Positions 43,099 to 52,499 of a stretch of DNA of 64,000 bases are shown here, piece by piece; the first letter of the stretch is position 1; the number at the start of each line of letters is the position of its first letter. A model generated the notes under the pieces. The model was not told the DNA's origin, searched no databases, and saw nothing but the letters and a program-made list of their open reading frames with translations. Source of the DNA: Salinispora tropica CNB-440 (GTDB lineage Bacteria; Actinomycetota; Actinomycetes; Mycobacteriales; Micromonosporaceae); NCBI RefSeq assembly GCF_000016425.1, contig NC_009380.1, positions 62,001 to 126,000 on the forward strand, in the 5' to 3' direction. The translations under genes and the position numbers were made by a program.

Positions 43099-43849
43099 TC
43101 TCGGTGAGGGCCTCGGCGTCTGGCGGCTCGGCGACGATGCGGCGCTGCTGGACCTGGTGACCTCCGCCAACGTCGCCTGTGGCTTCCATGCGGGCGACGC
43201 CGTCACCATGCGTCGGGTCTGCGCCGGGGCCGCCGAGCGCGGAGTCATGGTGGGCGCGCAGGTCAGCTACCGGGACCTGGTCGGCTTCGGCCGCCGGCAC
43301 ATCGCGTATGAGTTCGCCGAGCTGCGCGACGAGGTCATCTACCAGCTCGGGGCCCTCGACGGGTTCTGCCGGGTGGCCGGGACCCGAGTCCGGTACCTCA
43401 AGCCGCACGGGGCGCTCTACCACGCCGTCACCTACGACGAATCCCAGGCGGCGGCGGTGGTCGCCGCAGTCGCCGAGTACGACGACCAGCTCGCCCTGCT
43501 CTGCCCGTCCGGCTCGGTGCTCTCCCAGCTCGCGAACGGTGCCGGGCTTCGGGCCGTCAGCGAGGGCTTCGCCGACCGGGGCTACCAGCCCAACGGCAGG
43601 CTGGTGCCCCGGGGCGCCCCGAACGCGCTGGTCGCCGACCCGGAGCAGATGGCCCAGCAGGCCCTGCGGATGGCCACCGAGCAGGCGGTGGTGGCGGTCG
43701 ACGGCACCGTGATTCCCTGCCCGGTCCAGTCGATCTGCCTGCACGGCGACACCCCCGGTGCGGTGCGCTGCGCCGAGCTGATTCGTGCCGTGTTGGTGGA
43801 CGCGGGAATTCCGCTCGCCCCGTTCACGGGACGTGGAGGGCGGGCGTAA
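43082..43849 (+). CDS. pxpA: 5-oxoprolinase subunit A (LamB/YcsF family)
   Basis: The 255-residue product is a textbook LamB/YcsF protein: MDLNADLGEGLGVW, SANVACGFHAGDAVTM, VGAQVSYRDLVGFGRR, VRYLKPHGALYH and SICLHGDTPGAV. It is the hydrolase subunit of 5-oxoprolinase, last in the pxpBCA operon. Its start lies within the end of pxpC. Confidence 0.93.
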   Translation: MDLNADLGEGLGVWRLGDDAALLDLVTSANVACGFHAGDAVTMRRVCAGAAERGVMVGAQVSYRDLVGFGRRHIAYEFAELRDEVIYQLGALDGFCRVAGTRVRYLKPHGALYHAVTYDESQAAAVVAAVAEYDDQLALLCPSGSVLSQLANGAGLRAVSEGFADRGYQPNGRLVPRGAPNALVADPEQMAQQALRMATEQAVVAVDGTVIPCPVQSICLHGDTPGAVRCAELIRAVLVDAGIPLAPFTGRGGRA

Positions 43850-43873
43850 CAGCGTCGCTGGACCGGCGCCGGT

Positions 43874-45712
43874 TCAGGCGTCCATGCCGCGCAGCACCAG
43901 TGGGAGCCGGTCGGCGGCATCGTCGACCACCCAGATCGGCACACCCCAGTCCTGCCGGGTCAGGTGGCACGCGGCGTGCGCCACGTCGGCGTCACAGGTC
44001 GCCGCCTGGGCAGTCACCTGGAGCACGCCTTCAGGGACCGAATCGCTGATCACCAGCTCGCGGGACAGCTCGGTGCTGGTGCCCGCGCCGGACAGGAGCA
44101 ACTCCGGCGGGGACGCCGAGACCACCAGCCGGGTGGACGGGCCGTAGCTGTCGTCGAGCTTCTGACCGGGTGCCGGGGTGAAGATGACCTCCAGGGTCAC
44201 CGCGCCGGCTCGCAGTTCGGTCGGCTTCCGCTCGGTGCGGTGCCGCGGGCCGTTGACGGTGCTGGCCCCGGCGGCGGTGAGCGCGCCCGGCGCGAGCCGG
44301 GTCAGCCGGTGGGCGGCGGACTCCACGACCAGCACCCCGCCGTCCGGGGTGAGCAGCAGGTCGCTCGGCTCGGCGAGCCCGTCGGCGACCGTGCCCACCG
44401 AGTCCGACTCCGGGTCGTAGCGGCGGACCGCCCCGTTGTACGTGTCGGCGATCAACACCGATCCGTCCGGCAACGCGCACACCCCCAGCGGATGCTGGAG
44501 TAGCGCCTGCGCCGCCGGCCCGTCAACGTGCCCGAACTCGAAGAGCCCCTGCCCGACCGCGGTGGTCAGGATGCCGTTCTCGACGTACCGGACCGCGCTG
44601 GTCTCGCTGTCGGCCACCCAGAGCCGGCTGCCGTCGGCGGAGACCGACAGGCCGGAGGGCTGGGCCAGCCACGCCTCGGCCAGTGGCCCGTCCTTGCGGG
44701 CCTCGACGGTGCTGCCCGCGTACATGCCGGTGGTGCGCTTCACCGGGTCGAACCACCAGAGCTGGTGGATGCCGGCCATGGCGATCACGAGGCGGTCGTC
44801 GTACCAGGCCAGGTCCCAGGGGGAGGAGAGGTCGACCGAGAGGGCGTCGTGGGCGTGGTCATCCACGGTGGAACGCCACTGCCGGCCGGTGCCGGCCACG
44901 GTGACCACCTCGCCGGTGGCGAGGCGTACGCCGCGCAGCAGGTGGTTGACGGTGTCGGCGACGACCAGGTCGTAGCCGACCAGCCGGGAGACCTGGGCCG
45001 GTAGCAGGCAGAGCCCCTGCGGCTCGGCGAAGGTGGCCGCTGTGGCCGTCCCGTCGGCCCGGCCGCGTGCGCCGGTGCCGATCCGGCGGAGCAGCGTCTC
45101 GCCGTCGGGGGCCAGCTCCGCGAGGGAGTGCCGGGCCGAGTCCGACACCAGCAGGTTCCCGTTGTCGAGTACGACAGACTTGCCGGGAAAACGCAGCGTG
45201 GTCTCCGGCTCGGCCGGCGGCACGTACGGTCCGTCACCCCGGCGCAGGGTGCCCTTGGCCTCGTGGGTGGCGATCAGGTCGTCCACGAGCCGGACCAGGC
45301 CCTCGGCATGTCCCTCACCGGCCATCGTGGCCACCACGTACCCCTCGGGGTCGATCACGGCCAGGGTCGGCCAGGCCCGGGCGGCGTACTGCTGCCACAT
45401 GTTCAGTTCGGGGTCGTCGAGCACCGGGTGGTGTACGCCGTACCGCTCGACGGCGTCGGCCAGGGCGTCCGGGTCCTTCTCGTGTTCGAACTTGGGCGAG
45501 TGGACGCCGATGACCACGAGGACGTCGGCGTACTTCTGCTCGATGGGACGTAGCTCGTCGAGCACGTGCAGGCAGTTGATGCAGCAGAAGGTCCAGAAGT
45601 CGAGGACGGTTATGCGGCCTCGAAGGTCCGCCAGGTCCAGGTGTCGTCCGCCGGTGTTCAGCCAGCGACGGCCCTTCAGCTCGGGTGCTCGGACGCGAGG
45701 CGCGGTAGCCAT
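43874..45712 (-). CDS. NHL-repeat protein with N-terminal thioredoxin-like domain
   Basis: The 612-residue product combines a TlpA/thioredoxin-like domain (about 1-150, with FWTFCCINCLHV giving a CxxC redox centre) and a six-bladed NHL/beta-propeller (about 165-480). The blades show repeated GVCALPDGSVLIADTYN-type motifs. A final ~120-residue beta domain follows. It resembles mammalian NHLRC2 and may act in redox signalling or repair. There is no signal peptide, so it is cytosolic. Confidence 0.87.
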   Translation of the reverse strand: MATAPRVRAPELKGRRWLNTGGRHLDLADLRGRITVLDFWTFCCINCLHVLDELRPIEQKYADVLVVIGVHSPKFEHEKDPDALADAVERYGVHHPVLDDPELNMWQQYAARAWPTLAVIDPEGYVVATMAGEGHAEGLVRLVDDLIATHEAKGTLRRGDGPYVPPAEPETTLRFPGKSVVLDNGNLLVSDSARHSLAELAPDGETLLRRIGTGARGRADGTATAATFAEPQGLCLLPAQVSRLVGYDLVVADTVNHLLRGVRLATGEVVTVAGTGRQWRSTVDDHAHDALSVDLSSPWDLAWYDDRLVIAMAGIHQLWWFDPVKRTTGMYAGSTVEARKDGPLAEAWLAQPSGLSVSADGSRLWVADSETSAVRYVENGILTTAVGQGLFEFGHVDGPAAQALLQHPLGVCALPDGSVLIADTYNGAVRRYDPESDSVGTVADGLAEPSDLLLTPDGGVLVVESAAHRLTRLAPGALTAAGASTVNGPRHRTERKPTELRAGAVTLEVIFTPAPGQKLDDSYGPSTRLVVSASPPELLLSGAGTSTELSRELVISDSVPEGVLQVTAQAATCDADVAHAACHLTRQDWGVPIWVVDDAADRLPLVLRGMDA

Positions 45713-45798
45713 AGGTCAACCCTCCCACGGCGGCGACGCCGGTGCCCGGGGGGACGGGCCAACGTGATGCGGGAAACGACGTGGCTGCGTACCGGGGC

Positions 45799-46125
45799 TC
45801 AGCCGCCCGAGCGCCGGAATGGTCCCCAGGCGACGAATCGGTCGAACAGGTCGCGGGGGTGTGGTCCGTCGTGGGGGTTGAGGTGGTAGAGGTCGTGCAT
45901 GGCTTCGTAGAGGAGTCCGGCGAGGTAGATGGAGAGGCTGGGTTGTCGGGTTTCGTATTCGGCTTTGAGGAGGAGGCGGGCTTCGGCGCAGGGCCAGGGG
46001 TGGCCGCAGGCGCGGCAGGCCCACAGGGGTCGTAGTGGGGTGTGGGGTGGTTGGCTACCTGCTCGGTGGCGGGGGTGTTCGGGGTGGGGGCCGAGTCGTG
46101 GTTGGGGGAGGTGGTGGGGGTTCAC
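45799..46125 (-). CDS. Conserved Micromonosporaceae small protein with Cys motif
   Basis: The 108-residue product has a His/Pro-rich start and a conserved core, LWACRACGHPWPCAEARLLL followed by SIYLAGLLYEAMHDLYHLNP. Such proteins recur next to XRE/DUF397 pairs and are sometimes misnamed flavin reductase. GTG 46125 overlaps the upstream stop as GTGA. The Cys cluster may bind zinc. Confidence 0.7.
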   Translation of the reverse strand: MNPHHLPQPRLGPHPEHPRHRAGSQPPHTPLRPLWACRACGHPWPCAEARLLLKAEYETRQPSLSIYLAGLLYEAMHDLYHLNPHDGPHPRDLFDRFVAWGPFRRSGG

Positions 46126-46346
46126 CAGCGGCCTCCGTTGGCGCGCCACTGCTGGGCGGGGGTGAGCCAGCCGACGCGGCCGGGTTGGGGGTCGGCGAGG
46201 GTTGGTTGGGTCATCCACGCGGGCAGGTTGGGTGGTCGCTTCGGGTGCGGTGTTGGGGTGCGGTGCGGGGCGCTTGTGTGATGGGGTGTGTTGCCGTGGG
46301 GCGGCACGGTGTTTCTCCGACGTCGACTGAACCAGCGGATTCGCAT
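46122..46346 (-). CDS. Small basic conserved protein with PAWMTQPT motif
   Basis: A 74-residue Arg/His/Pro-rich protein ending in PAWMTQPTLADPQPGRVG, then WLTPAQQWRANGGRW. That ending recurs in many Micromonosporaceae small proteins beside XRE regulators. GGGAGA precedes ATG 46346. The function is unknown; it is divergent from the regulator and probably controlled by it. Confidence 0.68.
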   Translation of the reverse strand: MRIRWFSRRRRNTVPPHGNTPHHTSAPHRTPTPHPKRPPNLPAWMTQPTLADPQPGRVGWLTPAQQWRANGGRW

Positions 46347-46531
46347 GGGATCTCCCTTGGTGCCGGTGGAGGACCGCCCCCACGGGTGGGGCGGTCCGAC
46401 AGCGCCTCCGGCGAGACAGGCCCTCCACCGGCTTACGCCGTTTCGTGGAGTCAGTCTTGCTCTCGGTAGTGGACAGTAAAAGCCCATCGACATATGGTCC
46501 GAAGACATCCGAAATGCCTTCCGGAGGGGCC

Positions 46532-47299
46532 ATGAATGAGGCACTTCGGCTGGCCATGAACGAGGCTGGCCACACCGCTCAGACGCTCGCCGAACGGGTT
46601 GGGGTTGACCGGAAAACAACGACTCGGTGGCTCGTAAAGGATCATATTCCGCACCCGGCGCATCGCACGGCGGCGGCGGATGCTCTCGGCGTGGACAAGG
46701 AGGACATATGGCCGGACACTTCGAGACGTCGTAATCCGGTGTGGTTCCGCCCGTGGCAGGAATTCGAGCGGGAGGCGACGTCGCTTCGGTCCTATCAGTC
46801 CGTTGTGCTGCCGGGCTTGTTGCAGACCGAGGCCTACGCACGTGCGGTGCTGTCCAGTGGGGGAATGCGGGGACGCACCGAGGTTGACCGGCTGCTAGCC
46901 ACCCGACTGTCGCGTCAGGCCATCCTCACCAAGGAGGACCCACCGCAGTTCGTGGCCGTGGTCGACGAGGTCGCCCTCCGACGCCCGGTCGGTGGCCGGG
47001 AGACGATGCGCCAGCAGGCACACGCCCTGCTGGCAGCCTGCGAGGCCCCACACGTCCGGATGCACGTCGTTCCCTTGACCGTCGGCGCCTACGCGGGTCT
47101 GAACGGACCGTTCGTCATCGGGACCGGCCCGGATCATCGGATGGCGGTCTACCTGGACAGCCAGCTGGAGGGGGAGATGGTTAGCACCCCGAATGACGTA
47201 GCGGCGATACTGGCGGCGTGGGAGAACGTGCGCGGCGAGGCGCTGTCCCACTGGCAGTCAGTTGATCTTCTCAGGGAAGTAGCTGAATCATGGACTTGA
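46532..47299 (+). CDS. XRE-family regulator with DUF5753 domain
   Basis: A 255-residue regulator with an N-terminal helix-turn-helix (HTAQTLAERVGVDRKTTTRW) and a DUF5753 domain (SYQSVVLPGLLQTEAYARAV, LPLTVGAYAGLNGPF-like). GGAGGGG lies just before ATG 46532. Such proteins act with a DUF397 partner, here overlapping by 10 bp, in developmental or prophage-like control in actinomycetes. Confidence 0.88.
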   Translation: MNEALRLAMNEAGHTAQTLAERVGVDRKTTTRWLVKDHIPHPAHRTAAADALGVDKEDIWPDTSRRRNPVWFRPWQEFEREATSLRSYQSVVLPGLLQTEAYARAVLSSGGMRGRTEVDRLLATRLSRQAILTKEDPPQFVAVVDEVALRRPVGGRETMRQQAHALLAACEAPHVRMHVVPLTVGAYAGLNGPFVIGTGPDHRMAVYLDSQLEGEMVSTPNDVAAILAAWENVRGEALSHWQSVDLLREVAESWT

Positions 47300-47481
47300 C
47301 CGGTGCACGATGGCGCACGAGCAGCCGCAGCAGCGGCAACGGCGGCGATTGCGTCGAGGTTGCCGACAACCTTCCCGGCGTGGTGGGAGTCCGGGATTCG
47401 AAAGACCCGACCGGCCCGGTGTTGGTGTTCGGGCCGGCATCGTGGGGGGCGTTCGTCGCCCAGCTGCCGGGCCGCGACTGA
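47290..47481 (+). CDS. DUF397-domain protein
   Basis: The 63-residue product shows the classic DUF397 pattern WRTSSRSSGNGGDCVEVADN, VGVRDSKDP and WGAFVAQL. It probably acts as partner or antagonist of the overlapping XRE regulator. A hairpin follows, so the pair is separate from the restriction-modification genes downstream. Confidence 0.9.
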   Translation: MDLTGARWRTSSRSSGNGGDCVEVADNLPGVVGVRDSKDPTGPVLVFGPASWGAFVAQLPGRD

Positions 47482-47501
47482 CCTACCACCGACACGGAAA
47501 C

Positions 47502-47528
47502 GCGCCCGTCCCGACCCGGGGCGGGCGC
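47502..47528 (+). terminator. Hairpin terminator after DUF397 gene
   Basis: Arms 47502-47512 and 47518-47528 pair over 11 bp with one G-T wobble, loop GACCC. Confidence 0.65.
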
Positions 47529-47618
47529 TTCGTGACCAGGGTGCGCCCCCCCCAGAGCCGTCCGCTCCCCGAAGGTGCGCCGTGCCAGTGGTGGTTGACA
47601 ATCGGGCAGGATGGCAAC

Positions 47619-49118
47619 ATGGCGAGCGACCTCCTGACCCGGGCTGAGCAAAACCGGGCCACAGCCCTGGCGGGCCTCGACCCGAAGTCCCAGGACTCCC
47701 TAGGGCAGTTCTTCACACCTGCGCGGGCTGCGGTTCTCCTCGCCTCGATGCCACAGCTCCCTGATGCGGGTCAGATTCGAGTCCTCGATCCTGGCGCTGG
47801 CTCCGGGATGCTTTCCGCCGCGTTGGTGGCTCGGGTGCTCAACGATCGGTCCAACCTCGCGGTACACGTGGTGGCAGTAGAGCGTGACGAGACCCTTCTA
47901 CCGCAGTTGCGGGACACTCTCGATGCCTGCGCGACGGCAGGATCCGGCCGTGTGACCTACGAGTTGGTCACTGATGACTTCATCACCGCCTCAACCGGGA
48001 CACGCCCGGACGAGCGGCTCGGTGGTTTCGACCTGGTCATCCAGAACCCTCCATACGGGAAGCTGGCGGCCTCAGCGCCGGCCCGCGCCGCAGTACGCGA
48101 GACTCAGGTGGACGCGCCGAACCTGTACGCCGCGTTCCTGGCGCTCGGGGCGGCGGCACTGAGACCGAATGGTCAGTTGGTCGCCATTACCCCGCGCTCG
48201 TTCTGCAACGGGCCGTACTTCGGTGCCTTTCGGGCCTACCTGTTGCGCCAGATTTCGCTCGATCGAGTGCATATATTCGAATCACGCTCCACCGTTTTCG
48301 CCGACACTGGGGTGTTGCAGGAGAACGTGATTTTTTCCGGCACCAGGGGAGGCGGCCGTGACACGGTGCTGCTCTCCGCGAGTAACGGACACGAGGATAA
48401 ATCAACTGAGCGTAGGGTGCGGTACAGCGAAGTTGTTCATGCCTCCGACCCGCACCAGTTCATCCGGATTGCTTCCAAGGATGAGGACACGGAGGTGGCT
48501 GAGCGTATGCTGTCGCTGCCGGACACCCTGGCCTCGCTTGGAATCACCGCGTCCACGGGTCGTGTGGTCGACTTCCGCTCGCGGGACAGCCTGCTGTACC
48601 AGGCTGTCACCGAAGCCGCACCGTTGGTATACCCGGGCAACCTGCGGCAGGGGCTGGTGACCTGGCCAAGGGAGCTCCGGAAGCCGCAGTGGTTCCGACC
48701 GGCCTCCGAGAGAGATGCGAAGCTCCTCCTCCCGGAGGGCTGGTACTGCGTCATCAAGCGGTTCTCCGCCAAAGAGGAGCGTCGCCGTATTGTTGCCGCG
48801 GTCTGGTCTCCGGACCAGACTCCTGGCCCTGTTGCCTTCGAAAATCATCTGAATGTTCTTCACCTGAACGGAACGGGTCTCGACCGCGAGATCGCCTTCG
48901 GTCTGTCCATGTGGCTCAACTCTTCCCTCGTGGAAAAGTTTTTCCGTTCCTTCTCTGGCCACACCCAGGTTAATGCCACGGACCTCCGGACCATGCGGTT
49001 CCCGGATGCCGGGTCGCTGCATCATCTGGGACTTGTGTCACCTCATCCACTGTCTGGGCAGGAGGAGATTGACATGACGGTTGAAAAGGTGATCAGCAAG
49101 ATTGATGTGGTCGCGTGA
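47619..49118 (+). CDS. N6-adenine DNA methyltransferase of a type II R-M system
   Basis: A 499-residue gamma-class adenine methylase. Motif I is LDPGAGSGMLSAALVAR, motif IV is NPPYGKL, with TPRSFCNGPYFGAFR after it and a C-terminal target-recognition half. It protects host DNA from the co-encoded nuclease. The start at ATG 47619 has an AGGATGG-like site. Its stop overlaps the nuclease GTG by 4 bases. By partner family the site may be CTGCAG (BsuBI/PstI), which is inference. Confidence 0.9.
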   Translation: MASDLLTRAEQNRATALAGLDPKSQDSLGQFFTPARAAVLLASMPQLPDAGQIRVLDPGAGSGMLSAALVARVLNDRSNLAVHVVAVERDETLLPQLRDTLDACATAGSGRVTYELVTDDFITASTGTRPDERLGGFDLVIQNPPYGKLAASAPARAAVRETQVDAPNLYAAFLALGAAALRPNGQLVAITPRSFCNGPYFGAFRAYLLRQISLDRVHIFESRSTVFADTGVLQENVIFSGTRGGGRDTVLLSASNGHEDKSTERRVRYSEVVHASDPHQFIRIASKDEDTEVAERMLSLPDTLASLGITASTGRVVDFRSRDSLLYQAVTEAAPLVYPGNLRQGLVTWPRELRKPQWFRPASERDAKLLLPEGWYCVIKRFSAKEERRRIVAAVWSPDQTPGPVAFENHLNVLHLNGTGLDREIAFGLSMWLNSSLVEKFFRSFSGHTQVNATDLRTMRFPDAGSLHHLGLVSPHPLSGQEEIDMTVEKVISKIDVVA

Positions 49119-50059
49119 GCGTTGTCAGGAAGATCGAGGAGGCTAGTCAGATTCTGACTGCTCTCGGCATGGACGCCGAGCGGTCCAATGAACGCTCAGC
49201 GCAGACTCTTCTCGCCCTACTGCATTTGAAGAGTGATGACACTTGGGCGGATTCGGCCAATCCGATGCTAGGGACTCGAGCAATCATGGATTGGATACGT
49301 GACGAATACGGGCGGAGCTACGCCGCAAATACGCGGGAGACAATCAGGCGCTTTACCCTCCATCAGTTTGCCGACGCGTTCTTGATCCAGCAGAATCCTG
49401 ACCAACCCACCCGACCGGTGAATTCGCCAAAATGGAACTATCAGGTCACGAGCGAGGCGCTCACGGTAGTCAAGGCGTTTGGTACTCCGGACTTCGATTC
49501 TGTGCTGAGCGAATATCTGACGAGGAAGCCGGGTCTAAAGGCTCAGTACGCGACAGCGCGTGCGAGAAACCGCATCCCCGTTACCCTACCCGGCGGGAAA
49601 CCGTTCACCTTGTCCCCGGGTGGGCAGAACGTGCTCATAAAGCAGGTGGTCGAGGAGTTCTGCCCCCAGTTCACCCCTGGTGCTGAAGTACTCTACGTGG
49701 GCGACGCGGATGCCAAGTGGGCCCTCTTCGAGGCCGAGCGGCTGGCCGAGTTTGGCGTATCCATCGATCAGCACGGCAAGATGCCCGATCTTGTCGTATA
49801 TCTTCCCGACAAGGACTGGATCGTGCTCGTGGAAGCTGCCTCCTCGCACGGTCCAGTTGATGCCAAACGGCATGGTGAACTAGCTGCACTTTTCAAAGGT
49901 GCAACACCCGGACTGGTGTACATCTCCTGCTTCCCGGATCGTAGAGAGATGCGTAAATATCTCCACCGGATTGCCTGGGAGACCGAAGTATGGTGCGCCG
50001 AAGACCCGACACACCTGATTCACTTCAACGGCGAACGGTTCCTCGGTCCATATAGCTAG
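49115..50059 (+). CDS. BsuBI/PstI-family type II restriction endonuclease
   Basis: The 314-residue product matches the BsuBI/PstI family. The N-terminal domain has LLALLHLKSDDTWADSANPM and DEYGRSYAANTRETIRRFTL. The C-terminal PD-(D/E)xK-like core has Asp225 in KMPDLVVY and Glu240 in WIVLVEAASSHGPVD. The GTG start is coupled to the methylase. The reading frame is complete. AT content is visibly higher than in neighbouring genes, consistent with recent transfer. Confidence 0.92.
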   Translation: MSVVRKIEEASQILTALGMDAERSNERSAQTLLALLHLKSDDTWADSANPMLGTRAIMDWIRDEYGRSYAANTRETIRRFTLHQFADAFLIQQNPDQPTRPVNSPKWNYQVTSEALTVVKAFGTPDFDSVLSEYLTRKPGLKAQYATARARNRIPVTLPGGKPFTLSPGGQNVLIKQVVEEFCPQFTPGAEVLYVGDADAKWALFEAERLAEFGVSIDQHGKMPDLVVYLPDKDWIVLVEAASSHGPVDAKRHGELAALFKGATPGLVYISCFPDRREMRKYLHRIAWETEVWCAEDPTHLIHFNGERFLGPYS

Positions 50060-50157
50060 ATCGTGTTCAGCTCGGTCCGAGCCATTCGTTGCACCACGGC
50101 GGCGGGCAGTGCCGCTGGCTGGCGTCGCTGCTGACCGTCGTTTCCGCCAGAACGACC

Positions 50158-50195
50158 GATGGTGGGGCCACAGGTTCGGCTGTGGCCCCACCATC
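50158..50195. terminator. Hairpin terminator between R-M operon and Pro-rich gene
   Basis: A 15-bp perfect stem (50158-50172 with 50181-50195), loop GGTTCGGC, between convergent genes. Confidence 0.75.
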
Positions 50196-50207
50196 GTGTC
50201 GGGCTGG

Positions 50208-52499
50208 TCAGTTGGTCTTTTCGAGGCAGAGCACTCGGTTGCCGCCGGAGCCGCTGAGTGTCACGGTCGGCTGGGTTGTGTCGGTGCACTCCTCTTTGGT
50301 GTTCACCTTCGACACGACCGTGTGCGCCTCAGCGTCGCCGCAGTCCACCGCCACGGCCGATTCCCCCGCTTGCTCGACGCAGCTGCCGACCGCTGGGTCG
50401 AAGACCGGTGCCGCATCGTCCCGGCTGAGTTTGCCGGCCAGCAAGAGCAGGCCCAGCGGTATGGCCAGGATCAGCACGGCGGCGACGAGCACCGCGGCCA
50501 GCACCCGGCCGTTACGGACCTTCGGGATGGGCGCGTCGGCCGCCGGCTCGGCGATCGGCTGGAACGCGTCGAAGCGGTTCTGCTCCGGGTCCGAACCGGC
50601 CGGGCCGTTCTGGTCCCAGGATGGTGTGGAGGGCTGCGCCTGGTCCCAGGATGGTGTGGGGGGCTGCGCCTGGTCCCAGGACGGGGCCGGGGGCTGCGCC
50701 TGGTTCCAAGCCTGGGTGGGGGGCTGCGCCTGGTTCCAAGCCTGGGTGGGGGGCTGCGCCTGATCCCAGGACGGGGCCGGCGGTGGGATCGCCGACTCGG
50801 GTTGCGGCGGGAAAGCGGTGGTGCTGTTGACGTTGGCGGCGCCCGTTGCCGGCTCGCCGAACCGGTCGGCGGGGCGTTCCTCACCGGGGTGTGGCCGGGT
50901 GCCATTGACCGGTCGGTCGCTGGCTGGGGCGTCAGCGAAGGTGGGGATGCTTGGCGGGAAGGGTGCCGCGGGAGCCGGTACGACGGGCGCGTAGCCGGTG
51001 GGGCTCGGGGGCCGCTCCTCGTTGCCGCGACCGAAGCCACCGTCCACACCGAAGCCGCTTTCCGGGACCACACCGCCGTCCGGGCGCAAGCCGCCTTCTG
51101 GGCTGAAGCCGTTGTCCGGGCCGAAGCCCCGGTTGGTGCCGAGCTCGGTGTCCCGGCCGTGCTCCGGCGGCCCCTCCGGACCGAAGCGCTGCGGGTCGGC
51201 CTGGTAGCCCTCGGGCTCCGCTGGCTCTGGGGGCGCGGGCCGGCCATACACGCGCGGCTGTGGCGCTGGCGTGGGAGGCACCTGCGCCTGGTCGGCCGGG
51301 GGTGTCACCCGGCTGGCCAGCGGCACCGCGGCGCTGGCCGAGACGCCACCGGACACCGCCGGGGGTACGGGCAGTTCGGCGGATTCCGGGGAACTACGCG
51401 GCGCGGGCACCGCCGGGGGCGCGGGGGCCTCCACCGGCCCGGCCGGTGGAGGCCATCCGTGCTGGTCTGCCCCGTATCCGGGTTCGAAGCGAGCGGGCTC
51501 CTGGGCACCCAGCGGTGGAGCGCCGAAGTCGACCGGTGGTGGTGGAGCGGCGGCCGGTGGCGGTGGCGCGGCGGCCGGTGGTGGTGGCGCGGCGAAGTCG
51601 ACCGGTGGTGGTGGAGCGGCGGCCGGTGGTGGTGGAGCGGCGGCCGGTGGTGGTGGCGCGGCGAAGTCGACCGGTGCGCCGGCTGCCAGGCTGGCGCCGG
51701 GCACCCGCTGCTCCTGCGGCGGGAGCGGGACCGCATTGGCGGGAGAGATACCGGGGCCCGGCGTCGGCTGGTAGACCGGAGGCTCCCCGGGGCTCCCCGG
51801 CTCCTGCCCGGCAGCCGCCGATCGTTCGGCGTTACCCCAGGCCTCTTCCGGCGCCCACGGCTTGACGCTGGGCATGTTCAGCCCATCGCCCGCGCTGCGT
51901 GGCGTCGGTACCCAGGGTTGCGCGGGACGTTCACCGGGCGGAGCCGTGCCGGCATGGCTCGACGGCTCCCCGGGGTGCCAGCCGCCCTCGTTGCTCGTGG
52001 CGACAGCGGGACTCCCGGGCGCCCAGGCGACCGCCTCCGGTGCCCAGCCGCCCGACGGCGCCGGATCTGGTTGGCCGGCTCCGGCGTGCCACTCAGATGT
52101 CGGCTCGGGCCGGCCGCTCACCGGGGCGTCCGGCATGGGCTGGCTGGGTGCCGGCTGGGGCACCTGCGCCGTGGCCCGGACGACCGGGGGCGGCTGCTGC
52201 TGCGTCCAGGCCGGTTCGGTGGACCGGGGCGGGGCCCATCCCGCCGAAGCGGGTGCCGGGCTCGGCTCCGGCGGTTGGGCGGTGCCCCAGGCGGGGGCCG
52301 GGGGTGCGTCGGTTGCCCAGGCAGGCCCGGCCGGGGTCGGGTGCGCGGGGGGCGGAGGCGCCCAGCCCAGATCCGGCTGCCCGGCGGCGTACCCGTTGTC
52401 CTGCTTCGCCGGCCGGTCGCCGTATGGCGTCGGTCCGCCAGCGCCCGGCGACGCCTCTTCCGGCTGCTGGCCGGGGTGGTGCGTGCCTTCGGACGTCAT
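50208..52499 (-). CDS. Proline-rich single-span membrane protein, LppU/SCO3897-like C terminus
   Basis: The 763-residue product is mostly a disordered Pro/Ala/Gly/Gln cytoplasmic region with repeats. These include several PPPPAAAP units (about 300-350) and five 10-residue units of the type SWDQAQPPTP/AWNQAQPPTQ near residue 590-640. One membrane helix (VLAAVLVAAVLILAIPLGLL) and a ~90-residue exported domain with four cysteines (SCVEQ, VDCGD, ECTD, LCLEK) follow. GGAGGAGG before ATG 52499 decides the start. The function is unknown; envelope-sensing is a guess. Confidence 0.78.
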   Translation of the reverse strand: MTSEGTHHPGQQPEEASPGAGGPTPYGDRPAKQDNGYAAGQPDLGWAPPPPAHPTPAGPAWATDAPPAPAWGTAQPPEPSPAPASAGWAPPRSTEPAWTQQQPPPVVRATAQVPQPAPSQPMPDAPVSGRPEPTSEWHAGAGQPDPAPSGGWAPEAVAWAPGSPAVATSNEGGWHPGEPSSHAGTAPPGERPAQPWVPTPRSAGDGLNMPSVKPWAPEEAWGNAERSAAAGQEPGSPGEPPVYQPTPGPGISPANAVPLPPQEQRVPGASLAAGAPVDFAAPPPPAAAPPPPAAAPPPPVDFAAPPPPAAAPPPPAAAPPPPVDFGAPPLGAQEPARFEPGYGADQHGWPPPAGPVEAPAPPAVPAPRSSPESAELPVPPAVSGGVSASAAVPLASRVTPPADQAQVPPTPAPQPRVYGRPAPPEPAEPEGYQADPQRFGPEGPPEHGRDTELGTNRGFGPDNGFSPEGGLRPDGGVVPESGFGVDGGFGRGNEERPPSPTGYAPVVPAPAAPFPPSIPTFADAPASDRPVNGTRPHPGEERPADRFGEPATGAANVNSTTAFPPQPESAIPPPAPSWDQAQPPTQAWNQAQPPTQAWNQAQPPAPSWDQAQPPTPSWDQAQPSTPSWDQNGPAGSDPEQNRFDAFQPIAEPAADAPIPKVRNGRVLAAVLVAAVLILAIPLGLLLLAGKLSRDDAAPVFDPAVGSCVEQAGESAVAVDCGDAEAHTVVSKVNTKEECTDTTQPTVTLSGSGGNRVLCLEKTN

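Noticed and set aside
47310..47618. Longer N terminus for the adenine methylase
   Set aside because: The extension overlaps the DUF397 gene and a terminator; the conserved protein begins at 47619.
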